This document shows positions 22,560 to 34,429 of a stretch of DNA of 64,000 nucleotides, one piece after another; position 1 is the stretch's first letter, and the number at the start of each line of letters is the position of its first letter. The notes under the pieces were generated by a model that saw only the letters and a list, made by a program, of their open reading frames with translations, was not told the origin of the DNA and did not search any database. The translations under genes and the position numbers were made by a program. This stretch comes from Plectrocnemia conspersa (taxonomy: Eukaryota; Arthropoda; Insecta; Trichoptera; Polycentropodidae), in contig VTFK01000055.1 in the NCBI GenBank assembly GCA_009617715.1, positions 248,001 to 312,000 on the forward strand. Direction: 5' to 3'.

Positions 22560-24620
22560 TGGAGATTAATTAACTAATTGTATTGGATCGCTATGTAGTA
22601 ATTAGCAATCAACCGCCACTTCTACTTAAAGCAATGCCTCCTAACAATCAACAACAATGTTTCAAAAAATTGAACTGTCTTTATCCTTCAAAATTCCATA
22701 CGTGCCATAATTTCAATTAGCAAATTCTTACTCTTAGCTTCTTCTTATTGGTTCACATAAATAGCCACGTGGAATTGTATCGAGTTTTTTTAATACACAA
22801 TATATTTTTTAAGCGCATTATATCTGAAGAAACCTAGATAGAATGCGTCCATGTAGTCTCGGCGGTGATAATTAAAAAATCGCAAGAATTTCGTAGAAGA
22901 CGAAACGCTTATGGATCGATTAATTAAATATTGAATGCCTTCAAGTTTTGTGACGCGTTTCAATCCTCATTAGGCCTGAAACGGTCAATATTTTATAATT
23001 AACAGTCTCAATTATATATAGAGCCAATTAGAGCGTGAGCGCTGTTATGTCGGTGAACATAAAGTTGACATGACACTGAGCAGTTCCTTCTTGTTTTTAT
23101 CATCTCATACTAGCGAATATAACGTCTTGCTCTCGCATTTGGATCACGCTTTTAGGCGTTGCAAAAAATCATCTGCCCATTGTTCGATCGATCTGGACTT
23201 TTGGGTACTTTTTGCTACTATTGAGGGAATCCGAGCAGGGATTGCTCGTTATGCGGATTCCTTCTGCCCTTATGAGAATTTGCTACCAATTCGCTAAAAT
23301 TCTCTGTCTGGTATTGTGTATTTTAGACACAGCTGCCCGATACATTCCGGTGCATCGAAGGGTATGAAAAAAAATGGACGCGACTCTACGTCATTAGGAG
23401 CGGCTTCGATTTATCGTAAATAGATTTTTTATTTAAATGGTTTGTACTCATTTGTGTATTAGAGAAAATTTATAATTTAAATTTATTTTATGGCATCTCT
23501 AAATGCTAAAAATAGGTAAAGTAAAAATAAATATTTTGGTCATTTTTGTCTGAGTCTTGTCTGTTTATATCTGAGTACTTTTTTTGTTATATCTGTGTTG
23601 GTGCACATATGTACTCCACATACCGATATTTAGAAGAAAAAAAAATGTTAACAATTTATACGAAATTGAATTAATTCTTAAAAAAATTTGGCAACTACTT
23701 TGTTTAAAACAAATACGAGTTACACTGCACTTGGTTATGCTTGCTTTTAAATATGCTAGATACAACACATACATACATAGTTTGTTATTGTTTTATATCG
23801 CGGCTATATTAGGGGACAGCGACAATCAAGTCAGAGCCGGAGGGGCAGAGGTATATAGGGTACAACCATTGGCTAGAACGCATCGTCCCGCTTTGGTACA
23901 TCGGTCACGTACCGCTGGCAATTTTCATCTATTTCTTTATAGCCATCGACGGTATTGCGATGCAATAATAAAGTTCCTTTTGGGAATTGAGACGGGCACA
24001 CAAAATAATTGACCGAAATAACATAAATCTGTACTGGCGCGGCACCCAGGCGCTGATCAAAAATTCAACGCTCGTACACCACACTTCATTTCGCACGATA
24101 ATAACATACACGCGGACAAGGGAATGGTTAACTCAACAAAACAGTACACGTTGAAGAAGAGAAAGAGAGTAGTTTGCGAGTAATAGTAGTTAAAATATTT
24201 CATTAGTACCTGGAAGAAAATATATACTATCTATCAGCTAGTCTAATGAAAAGATTATCTTATAAACGTTTTCGCGAATAAAATTACATAATTTCAGAAT
24301 TAAATTAAACTCTACCAGCAGCGTGAAAAAGTTATAATGTATTTAGATAACACAGTGACGATATTAAAAAAACTATTAGGAACATTTTAATACAATATAT
24401 TCCTACTGTTTTGCATTTACGTAAATTGGCAAATCTGTACAAATTTATTTGTCTGTTAAAACAAAAAAACATAAAAGCAGTAACTTCTCTAAAAACATCT
24501 TGAAAAATCATCCGCACAATGAATAAATATAGTTTCATTTATATTTAACTGCTGCTTAAAACCGAACCTAAACTAATAATAGTTCCATTAGATTAATTCG
24601 TTTAGGTTATGTTTGGGTTT
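22560..24620. other. Gene-free; GC-elevated islands
   Basis: Mixed-sequence islands lie at about 22,730-23,420 and 23,800-24,130. The 142-codon plus frame (23,584-24,012) crosses an AT-rich half and a GC-elevated half with no motif, so it is not called a gene. Confidence 0.3.
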
Positions 24621-24632
24621 AAACATGAAATA

Positions 24633-24850
24633 TTGCTCAATGTAATATTTTTTATCAAATAAAAATATATTTATTCAATGCTCATTTTTTTATTATTGTA
24701 ATGCACAAATTATTTATTTTAGTGCACACTTAAAGTAAAATGTTGCTCAATCTATTATTTTTATTGCACATAGATATATTTATGTATTGCTCATTTTTTT
24801 ATTATAATTCACAAACAATGCGTTCTATGGAACATTGTATTTATTTCAAT
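24633..24850 (+). repeat. Two-unit tandem repeat, period 110 bp
   Basis: Units starting TTGCTCAAT at 24,633 and 24,743 share TATATTTAT, TTGCTCATTTTTT/ATGCTCATTTTTT and a following TTCACAAA/TGCACAAA block in the same order. The sequence is diverged and AT-rich. Confidence 0.5.
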
Positions 24851-25585
24851 GTACAATGAAACGCTTCAAAATTCTTTAGTGGTTTAAATAAAGAAAAATC
24901 ACTGTTGCTATATGCCAAAATGCCGTAATAATTATAAATTATTACTTTAAGATAAATTTACTCTGAACCTAATTTAAAGCTAATTTTTTTTACATTTCCT
25001 GTCATTGTCTTTTCTATGGGACATCGAAGCTAGCGCTGATAAATCGGATTTTATTATTTTTAAATACCCGTTCATGAGAAAATACAAATACAATATTAAG
25101 ATATGCTGCGATTCGAATTTTTGAGTCGCGTCAACATGTATACTTTTTCAAGCTGCTGGTAGAATTTAATTTAATTTTTAAATTATATTTTAAGTTCTTA
25201 CTTAATTGTTAACGCTTGCGTTATATTTGCAAAAACATTTACAAGATGGAAAAACTTGATCTGATTTTTCTACACCATATCAAAATGGCGAATGACATGA
25301 AAGTTGCAGAAGAATACTTTCTAAAATTAACTTAAGTAACTAAAGAAAGTATTGTTTTCCTTAACGTTTCTTTAGAAAGATAATGCTAACTTTCGTGTAC
25401 AAAACGAAATCAAATTACGAGCAGATTTCAAGCATTTAAAGATAATAAAGCGCCAACTGACTAATTTATAAACCATGCACTAAATAGAATAAAATGACTG
25501 CATAATTATTCTGAGACCGATTATATTAAGATTTTGTTTGTGAATCTGAAATCTACACAAAATAAATAATCTAGATTTTAAAATG
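24851..25585. other. AT-rich, no gene supported
   Basis: A 29-codon frame at 25,246-25,335 follows ACAAGATGG but has no splice or promoter support. Nothing else was recognised. Confidence 0.35.
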
Positions 25586-25589
25586 TTGC

Positions 25590-26327
25590 TGTGGCGACCA
25601 CACACATAGGCCTACGATTGAAAGGGTCTTATTCTCAAAATTTGCGTTACTTTATTGTGACCAAAACGATCATCCATCAACAAGGAAACAAGACAATAGC
25701 ATAAATGATGGACCACACAAGCCCTAGTTACGACCACATAAATAACACGAGTTTTGTTCTTACTGTAAATATTCTCCGTCATTGGGAAAATATTTCTTTG
25801 TTGCGAGAGCATTTCCGTTGCAATGCAATACGACCTTGGACAATACCCATCAAGCGAACATCGCTTTCTAAAGGCGTATACCTATTTCGCCGTTCTGAAA
25901 AGTGACTGCAGCGATTGGCTGGATGATCGCTGCATACAAGCTTTACAGCCCTGGATACTTAAGTCTAGACTCCGATGAGGAGAAGACAGTCACCAGCAGT
26001 CACTATACAACTCAAGTAGTCACTCAAAGAAACCAGCAGACACCCGCCGCCCGCGGACAACATACGATCATGGACTCACACATCCCACAGCCAGCTTCTC
26101 CACCACCGCTCGGAGAATATACTGTCGTGCCACACCAATCAGAATTCTGAGGATCGTTCACTGAAATCATCCCTCCGCCAACTTTTCCACTACCACTCGA
26201 GAAAAACATCTTGCCATTTAACGTCTGTCGCAACATATTTAAATATAATGTAATAAAACTCTAACTAGATTCCACCCTAGGTCTTACTGGCTACGAAGTC
26301 ACATTCCTAGGGTTCCCAAACCTTAAA
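25590..26327 (+). mobile_element. Solo LTR copy 2 with 4-bp target duplication
   Basis: The 738-bp element starts TGTGGCGACCACACACAT and ends AACCTTAAA, flanked by TTGC on both sides (25,586-25,589 and 26,328-26,331). It shares with copy 3 the blocks TTCTCCGTCATT, ACCTATTTCGCCGTTCT, GCAGCGATTGGCTGGATGAT and a TGACTCCGATGAGGAG-like block. An AATAAAACTCTAACTAGATT block follows and is the likely poly(A) signal. No internal coding region or second LTR adjoins it, so it is a solo LTR. Frames at 25,612, 25,705, 25,902 and 26,024 lie in the LTR and are not genes. Confidence 0.85.
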
Positions 26328-26653
26328 TTGCTACTGATTTTTAATGCAATAACACACTCCAATAATTTAAAATATTTAGTGTCAAGTTGTATTCAAACTA
26401 CCTAACACGATTGATTCAATCACTAGATCAATGAATCATTTATACGCTAAAGACCTTAAAAAAAATATTATTTTTTTAAGGCTTGTTTATATAATGGCAA
26501 ATTTATTTAGTTCTGCAAAAACTTAAGCTTTAGCAATTAACTATAAATAATAAAATTTTATACTGATATTAAAAAAAATACTTTAAATGTATGCTTGAGC
26601 TTTATATGTCTTGGTAGATTAAAGTAATAATAACACTTCACCATATCATTTTA

Positions 26654-26791
26654 ATGAGAGGCGAGATATTGGATGGTTTAGCTATCAATGAAATTATTGA
26701 ACAGCTAAGAAAATTGGTTGATATGGCTACCTTAATTACAAGTGACATCGAAATGGGTAATACTAAAATATTTTTAAGCGCAATACTGTAA
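26654..26791 (+). other. Short protein-like frame (45 codons), possible exon
   Basis: ATG at 26,654 opens a frame beginning MRGEILDGLAINEIIEQLRK, which is amphipathic and not low-complexity. A possible donor ATGG|GTAATA lies at about 26,756, before the frame drifts to a stop at 26,791. No partner exon was recognised. It could be an isolated exon, a gene relic or chance. Confidence 0.25.
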
Positions 26792-29565
26792 CTAATACCA
26801 CTTTAGATCTCACGTAGTTCAGGAATTATAAGTGAAATATACACATCTAACTATATAACCATAATTATTGGGTCACCTTTTGATGGCATGGTGATGATCA
26901 TTTGCGGTGCTCCTATCGACTGATGTTTCGCTATTCGCAGAGCAATTACCGGCTGTTGATTCACCCGTAGCCGACATGTTCGGAATCAGTAATTTTCGCA
27001 TTAGCTTCCGTAAGCTCCACCAGGAAAGGGGTGTCAAAATACTATACACACACACTGTTATACACACATACACATGCGAACAAGCATCCCCTAAAACTCC
27101 CCGCAGCACACACAAAATCAAATTAACGACATTCCGACAGACGACTCTTTTCCAGTTTTAACGTGAGGGGTGGGTACCGGAAATGAATCCATTAAAAACT
27201 ACAATGTCTTTTATAAATAGAAAATGTTTGCAATTACTATAGACAGCATACAAAAGTATGATATGAATTAATACAAGGTAGACTACGTTCAGTAATGAGC
27301 AATTTAGACACTGTTTTTTTAGCTTATTAAAGACATCAGTATAACCACTGATGCTTATATGTATTTATGAACGATACATAGTATATACACGTTCATTATA
27401 AGTTGTTTAATGGTTTATTGTCAATATTGGCGCCGAAGAGTCGCTTAAAAGGAAATCGTCATCATAATACGAGCAATTTGTAATCGGTACGAATTCAAGT
27501 ACTTAAAGAGAACGACCGAATAAAAAGTCTTGGCATTACCTTAAAAAGCTTAATTGTATAGCTCCATGTATGTGTGGATAATGTTTTCCATATAAGCATT
27601 TGTATAATTTTATATAGTACATAATATCAAGCATGTAATTAAAAGTATTAGACATAAAATTAGTTTTCCATATATGTAATACTTTAATGCTTATAAATGT
27701 ATACTAAAATAAATATAATCATGCATTACTTATAACACTTTTAACTGTAATAATCTAAACAATAGTATATAATCAATATTCAGTATTCAATTCAATTCAA
27801 TTTTATTTATAAGGTCTCGTTGATTACCTTTACTTTTTTGCCATATTTTTTTAGTTATTATGAAACTTAAATTAATATAAAAACAAAGTATAAATAGTGC
27901 TTAAAATATAATGAGACTTTTTTAAATAATAAATTAGTGGAATATTAAATATTTGTGGCAATAAAAAATAATTAAATAAAATCACAATAAAATATTAATT
28001 ATAATACACTGAGCCATAAAATTATAAAACGGCAAATAAATCACTTAAATTTGTAAGCATTTTTCATGATAAGAGCTTTACTTTTTTACTATAAAATCCA
28101 TTACCATAATATGGAGCAGAAAATTTGACTCTAAATTGATTAAATATATACTATATATCATATTAATTAAAATAAATTAAAAAATATTTTTTTATTAACA
28201 TAGCAAAATATAAAAAAATCAATGATTTTGCTGTAGTTTTAAAAGCAAAATGGGTCATTTAATAAGCCTAATATTTTAGAAATAAACTGATGACAGATTT
28301 AAATATATCATAGCTTTGTGGCAAAAATCTATTTTATGTTATAATAATATTTAACCATTAGTGTTGAGTATTTTTATTTTTTTAATTGTATGAATTTATT
28401 GATTTGTATACAACAGAGATTTTCAAAGCATGTAAATTATCAACAACATAAATTAAAAATACATTTAATTAGTCACGCTGATTTTATAATCCAGTTTATT
28501 TAACGGTGGGTGATGGTAGGTTCAACATCGTAAAATCTAAAACAATAGCCCTCTAAAAGAGTTTTATTTTATTTTTTATTGTTGATCATAAAATTCCATG
28601 GTGTTGTGTCCCAGTGGTATCTAGGACAGCGGTATGCAAAACTTTTTGAATCGCGCCCTACTTTTATTGAGAAACAAATAGTTTTTACGTTATTTGCAGA
28701 TGGATTGGCGATAAGTATTTGCCTGATAATTAAAATACAAATAAGCCCACTTATACATACAGGCAAAATAGACGAAAATAACTAGAGTTTTATAAATTAT
28801 TTCGCAGCGCAACGCTAATTTTAATGTTTCTTATTTGATAGTGATTTTTTTATATAGTTATCAAAATTACAATTATTGATTCGAAATTGTGGAGGACCGA
28901 TTTATTTGGCCAAAAATACTAGGCGGAACACTGACGGTAGCTGGCGCAACACATTATTGAACCACGACGGAAGCGGGACGACCGGCGGGACCTCGCCCAC
29001 CGATCATTTTTTCATAATTGAAAAACATATAACAATATATAATGAATTCAATAAATACTACTGCAGCAGTTGTGTCTAATTACCATCCGTCATCATCCGT
29101 TTTATACAATAAGGAAAAATAAACAAAAAACTGTAATGAATATAAAAAAATTAAATTATATACTATTACAGAACTATTTTATACCATCAATTTAAAATTA
29201 AAGTTAGTTTAAATAAATTTTCCTGTATATTTATATTTGAATAACTGACACTAAGCAATATTTATTATTGGGTAGAGATATTATGTGATCGCCTCAATAT
29301 GGCGTAGACTGTGTAAACTTAACTGGTCAAATGTCAGAGATGCTCGTCTCAAGTGGCTGGGGTGGACTTGAATTGTACTCCGGGTTGATCTGCCTTTAGT
29401 CCTAAATTGGACTCTTAAATAAATGTGCAAAATTGATCATGGACCGTTTATCTAGATTTTCTATGAAGTTAGTAGCAATTATGATGTATAGCCAATAAAA
29501 ATGACGTCTATTACATTAAAAACACATATTAATTAATTTAAGTCGCGAATTCGCGATTAAATATA
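26792..29565. other. Gene-free; one GC-elevated island and a hAT-like end
   Basis: A GC-elevated island lies at about 26,870-27,170 and contains a short CA-rich stretch. From 27,200 to 28,500 the sequence is AT-rich with no feature. At 28,627 the string CAGCGGTATGCAAAACTTTT resembles hAT ends of the CAGNGGTTCNCAAACTTTT kind, with a nearby GCGCCC. No matching second end was found. Confidence 0.3.
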
Positions 29566-29569
29566 TACT

Positions 29570-29665
29570 TGCAGGTATTAATTATGTCTGATTGACTTAC
29601 CCGCTATGAACAGTATAACGCATTGGTCTTACGCCTGTCAAGTTGCAATAAAAATAACAGTATAA
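29570..29665 (+). mobile_element. 5'-truncated SINE fragment
   Basis: This aligns with the 3' half of the SINE at 49,095: TTGCAGGTATTAAT, TTGACTTACC, then ACGCATTGGTCTTACGCCTG and TCAAGTTGCAATAAAA. It lacks the tRNA-like head. Confidence 0.55.
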
Positions 29666-29799
29666 AAATGTATTATTTGCGGCGTTTTGGTGATTTATGA
29701 AATGCATAACTCTTATAAATACGTTTGAGTCCGCAAGACGCATATATGCGTGTTTAAAAAATATGCGCAGTAATCCGAAAAACAAATATTTAATATTAC

Positions 29800-31190
29800 A
29801 TGGAAGGTTTTAAATTTAAATTACCTTTCATGTCTGAATATCTGTTGAATGAATTTTAATTGACTAAGAAATACTGCTATTGAAATAAATAGGCATTTTG
29901 CTTTAATAAATATAAGATATATTAAGTTAAATAATATTTCTAATAGTATGTATGTAATAAATATACATGCTTTTAATATGACTTATTCGTTTTAACACGT
30001 GCATGTAATTTATAACATTATGCATTAATTAAACTACTATATAAAAAAGTGATTTTACTAACAAAACATACAAGTACTAAAATAATAATAATAAATCTGG
30101 TTCATTGAAAAAATAATTTCAATAATATTTCCTATTTTACGAACATCTTGATTATTATTTATTACATGAATGAATATTCCAGCAGCGACACGTACAGTCA
30201 CGATACGCCAACTTTAATTAAAGACGCCCCTGCAGACCCTACCCTACCCGAGGGTCGCCAGGAAGGACAAGGTTACTGTGGGCGGACCCCCAATTTGGCC
30301 CAAACAATAATTGATTGGCCCAAACGATCCAATTCGTCACGAGACTCAATGCAATAATTAATCGAAACTTGTGAACAACTTAGTTGCTGACAAAAAAGGC
30401 AATTAATTATTTTTTCAGTATTAATATGCTGATTAAAATAAGAACAATGGTAAACAATTTTTACAGTCTATATATTGTTTACCTAACACGCAAAGCTTTT
30501 TTTTAATCTTTGCCATCCTTAATGACCTGCTTAAACAATTTTAGTTTATGTGAATTTTGCAAAGGCAAAACCTATTAACTAAAAATTCCCCAGCAAACTA
30601 CTAACTTACAATTACTTTTCTCCATTCCTCACTAACATCCATTCTTAATTAATAACTCACAAAACTAAATTAGCCACAACGCACACGTAGTATACGGCGC
30701 GCCGAAATGAACGTGGAAGGTTTTGATTACTTTAAGCCGACAATGGGTTAATTTTGTTGAGCATGTAAACAGATGGCCCCGGGATACGGTCGGGGGCGTT
30801 AGGTAAATTTGGCGGATGAGGCGGGATGTGGGGTGAATATGGGGTAGGTTGGGAGATGAGAGAGAGCGACGATCATTACGTGAAACTAATATTAAATCGC
30901 ACATCCGCGACGTATCAATCGCCAAATATTTGCGGATCGGTGAGCAATCATCTGATTGTAAGATCTTAGATAGCATCATCCAATTAGAGTGATTGAATCT
31001 AATTTGTGGAGTAGTACGTTTAATTGAAGCCGCTAAATTGTAATTAAAATAAATATTATATATAGTATAACATAAACGGTTCGGTAGGTATCATCTAAAT
31101 ACATTGAATCATTGCGATCTAATTTAGATTGTGTCTTATGATCTATTGCAAAAAATAAAATAAATACACTGCATAATTATATGAGCCAAC
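29800..31190. other. Gene-free; two marked GC-elevated islands
   Basis: Islands at about 30,160-30,360 and 30,660-31,030 contain mixed sequence with many ATTA-type and ATTGATTGG-type sites, embedded in AT-rich DNA. Open frames inside them (69 codons plus, 104 codons minus) have no motif. They are read as candidate regulatory elements. Confidence 0.3.
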
Positions 31191-31196
31191 AATATA

Positions 31197-31418
31197 TTAA
31201 TAAGTAATTATTGTACATATTTTTAACAGCTCCTCTAAGACGCTACTTTGCTGGTTCGAGACAATTCTGTCGAATCGCAGATGAAGATGTTTGCGAGCCA
31301 ATTGCATCGCTTCTTGCACACACCTACGAAATTTGTTAACGCTAAAATCAGAAACGCTCCATATAATCGCTTTGGTGATCGGTAACCAATGGGTAAAAGT
31401 ACAATACTTTAAGCGCAT
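31197..31418 (-). other. Protein-like 73-codon open frame, coding uncertain
   Basis: The minus frame from ATG 31,418 to a stop at 31,197 has balanced composition, unlike the lysine/asparagine-rich chance frames nearby. It has a helical middle (FRRCVQEAMQLARKHLHLRF) and no recognised domain. It adjoins the regulatory-looking island at 30,660, so conserved non-coding DNA is an alternative. No splice partner is visible. Confidence 0.25.
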
Positions 31419-31499
31419 GGTTGAACAAAGTGTCTAGTGAGCATCCTTTCCAAACAAAGAGTATTATTTTAGCGGTATGTTTAAGTGATTACCGTTTCG

Positions 31500-33290
31500 G
31501 GATAAATATGCTATTAAGTGGTCACAAGCCATGTCATTTTCAGCCCTCTGTCTAATTAAATAAATAATTAAAAAATAAAAATATAAAATTGAAATAAAAT
31601 ATCAATGATTTTTTTAAATATTGACTAGAAACTTGAATGAAATATCACAAATCAGAACTTTGTACATTTATTTATATTTTTCTAATATTTTTGCAAAATC
31701 CATTGTTGTGTGAAATTTTGCTGTGTATGTAACAATGCAACTTTGTTTTGAGTTGTTAAATGTTGTACCAGATAGAATGAACGCTATCCATGAAGAATGC
31801 ATATACTTCCATCACAAAACAATCGTAGTAAAATATTTTTTTATACTTCAAGATACATCAGATATTTCAGAAAATACAAACGAGCGTCGATAATTCGATT
31901 TTATGACTGTCCTCGCCTTTGATCAAAAGGGTTTACAGTTTTATTATCAATTACACGTCAGCACGTTTTTCTTTATCGCCCGCACTCGGCAAATCCAGAA
32001 AGCTTTCGCAGATGGAAAGAGGACCTAGTATACCTAGTTACAAACATACATACACACATATTTGGGTTTACGTGTGTGTATAGAATGAGCGGGTAATGTA
32101 AGTGGCCATTCGAGTATCAAGTTACCACACAAACCTATCAAAAAGATCCAAATGGAATCCTGCGGCAGTGTTTCGCCGGTACCCTTGGGGTTGGACCGGG
32201 TTGGTCCTCCTCGTCTTGCGTTTTATTTATTCCACGAGATAAATCGGAAGCTGGCGCGGTCCAGGGCTAGGTGAATAAATTTTCGACGAGGAGACGCGTT
32301 TAAAGTATGTAGTGCATTGGCGGAACTGTGGGATTTGGGAGACCTACTTCAAATAATTGGGCACGTGTATTATATAGGATTTACCAAAAACGTATTTGCT
32401 TTTAAATTCAATCAAATCATACACATCAGATATTTTTTTAACATAAGAATAAAGTCAATTCTTATATTTATTTTAGCTAAGGCTGTTTTTTCTTTCGAAG
32501 AAGTCAAGTAATTAATTCCTGAATCTTTTGAATCAATCACATCCCCAAATCGATTCGCTTAGATTCGATTAGTGCGTAATGTAGTCTGCGTTATTGTCGT
32601 ATTATATCCATATCCGGCAAACGACATGACTTCCATCTATACCTCGGCTCAGGGTAATCCGTCCCAGATTGATTGGATAGATTAAATTTGATGACTGTGT
32701 CCCTATCGCGGCTTATCCAAGGAGCAGGGGGCGCGTTGTGTATACAAATTTAATAATCACGTGTTACGTAGATTACCATCGACTCGTTTCGGCTAACATA
32801 ACTACCACGTAGACTGTATCGAAAACGCGTAAACGGGTAGCTCGTTGTGTGTATGTATGTGTACTTCGTTATACGAGCGAGCGATCGGGCGTAAAAGAAA
32901 CGATAACAGTAAACCACGGGACGGGTATGATGAAGTTGAACCGATGAAATTAAACGCGTCGACTATAAACTCGAATGTTATCGTGGGAAATTACTGAAGT
33001 GCAAGGGGAAGATTTAAACTTTTAAGAAGAATAAGAAGAATACATTTTTTGCACGTTTTATTTATTAATCTGAAGCTGTAGACCTAAAACGACAGACAGA
33101 GGAAGGAACTCGATCAGAGACGCCAAGGAATCACGGCACGATACACATTAGTAAAATGTTCCTCATCATCATGAAAAATCACAGCCGACAATAATTCAAC
33201 TCGACACTCCAGCGAAGACTTCAACTTCTATTAACTGCCATTTTTCTTCCACCCCCGGATAGCAGCGGTAAAGTGTCCATATATATGTGA
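31500..33290. other. Gene-free; GC-elevated 31,890-33,250
   Basis: An extended mixed-sequence stretch with CA-repeat traces near 32,045 and 32,850 and many ATTA sites. No credible coding frame was seen. Candidate regulatory DNA. Confidence 0.3.
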
Positions 33291-33293
33291 TAC

Positions 33294-33790
33294 TGATATT
33301 TAACACTAATGTATAGTGAATCGTATTTTTTGGACTATTCGGATAAAAATATGTCTAGTCTAAAATGAGATAGAAGTGTACAAATAGTAGAAAGATTTTA
33401 GAATATGCAATACCTGCTTTTTTTCACTTCACCAGCCATCCCTATCATAATAAAGGGGAAGTCATTTCTTTGTTACATAACAGAATTGCTAGGTACCGTT
33501 AGATCTGCCTGCGATAAAGCAAATGTACTCCTTTTATTTTGACACGTTGTGCATATGCAAAAATATCGAACATAAATTAAATTTTGTGGGAATTTTGCAT
33601 AGGTATAAAGACCGATATTTTGGCTTTCTTGGACTAAAAGGTATAATATTATACTAGTTTAATATCCTACCCCGATAAAAATACTACTACTACTTCTACG
33701 TTTTTGCTTTCAAGCAATATGTGCATAGCCGTTTTCTTAGTCATAAGCTATGAAAAATTTGTTTATAACAAATAAGATGTACGGATTTAG
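33294..33790 (+). repeat. REP-A dispersed repeat, copy 3 (5' part missing)
   Basis: It begins at the TGATATTTAACACTAATG landmark and continues through CACCAGCCATCCCTATCATA, GATAAAGCAAATG (the site where copy 2 received an LTR) and GATATTTTGG. It ends with AACAAATAAGATGTACGGAT, matching the end of copy 2. Confidence 0.7.
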
Positions 33791-33999
33791 AAAAAAATCA
33801 AAAACTATTTTTGGGTAATTTAGGTAATTCATCTAAAAATTCAGATTGAATACCTGAGGAAGATGCAAAGAAATAACGAAAAGTCAACAACAGAACCAGC
33901 TGAATTATATAAATTTACTATTTTTATAGATTGTATTGTCGGTAATTTAACAACTGGATTTAATGTAGCAAAATAAATAAATAATTTCATGTGGTTATT

Positions 34000-34275
34000 C
34001 CAATAAGAAAATCTAAAAAAAAACAGTCTCGAATCTATCCCGAAAATATATTTTAAAATTTTTCATTTCAGTAAAATCATATCGGAATACATTTTCCCCA
34101 GTAGATATATATTTTTACCAGTGAAAATATAACTTATCTGATATAATAATATGTATAGCGAATATGCTGCTCTAAAATGTCTATGAAACTTAATTTGTCA
34201 GTTACGAAACGTCCATTTGGTGTTCAAACCCAAATCTATCCTAATGAAAGTTCTAAAATTTCAGAACTTTTAGTA
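34000..34275 (-). repeat. Dispersed repeat, inverted partner of 11,836
   Basis: Read on the minus strand it carries AGAACTTTCATTAGGATAGA, TTTGGGTTTGAACACCAAAT, GGACGTTTCGTAACTG and TTTCATAGACATTTTAGAGC, in the same order as 11,836-12,215. It is immediately followed by the hairpin at 34,331. Confidence 0.6.
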
Positions 34276-34330
34276 AGGCAAGTACAAAATACAAACTAAG
34301 CCAACTCTCAGGGGAAAATAATTTGGCGCC

Positions 34331-34372
34331 GTCGCAGTGAGAACGCTCGGTTACGAGCGTTCCCACTGCGAC
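34331..34372. repeat. Near-perfect 19-bp hairpin
   Basis: GTCGCAGTGAGAACGCTCG pairs with CGAGCGTTCCCACTGCGAC with one mismatch across a GTTA loop. Downstream (34,390-34,425) lies TCACTCACTCGTCACTTAACAC, also present in the palindrome at 14,784, so both belong to a fold-back repeat family. Confidence 0.75.
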
Positions 34373-34429
34373 ATGCTGACCGCATGCTCTTATCTCTCAC
34401 TCACTCGTCACTTAACACGCGAGCGATCG

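Noticed and set aside
23584..24012. 142-codon plus frame as a gene
   Set aside because: It joins an AT-rich half and a GC-elevated half, with no motif, promoter or splice support, and another frame overlaps it on the minus strand.
25246..25335. 29-codon frame after ACAAGATGG
   Set aside because: Too short, with no donor in frame before the stop and no recognised homology.
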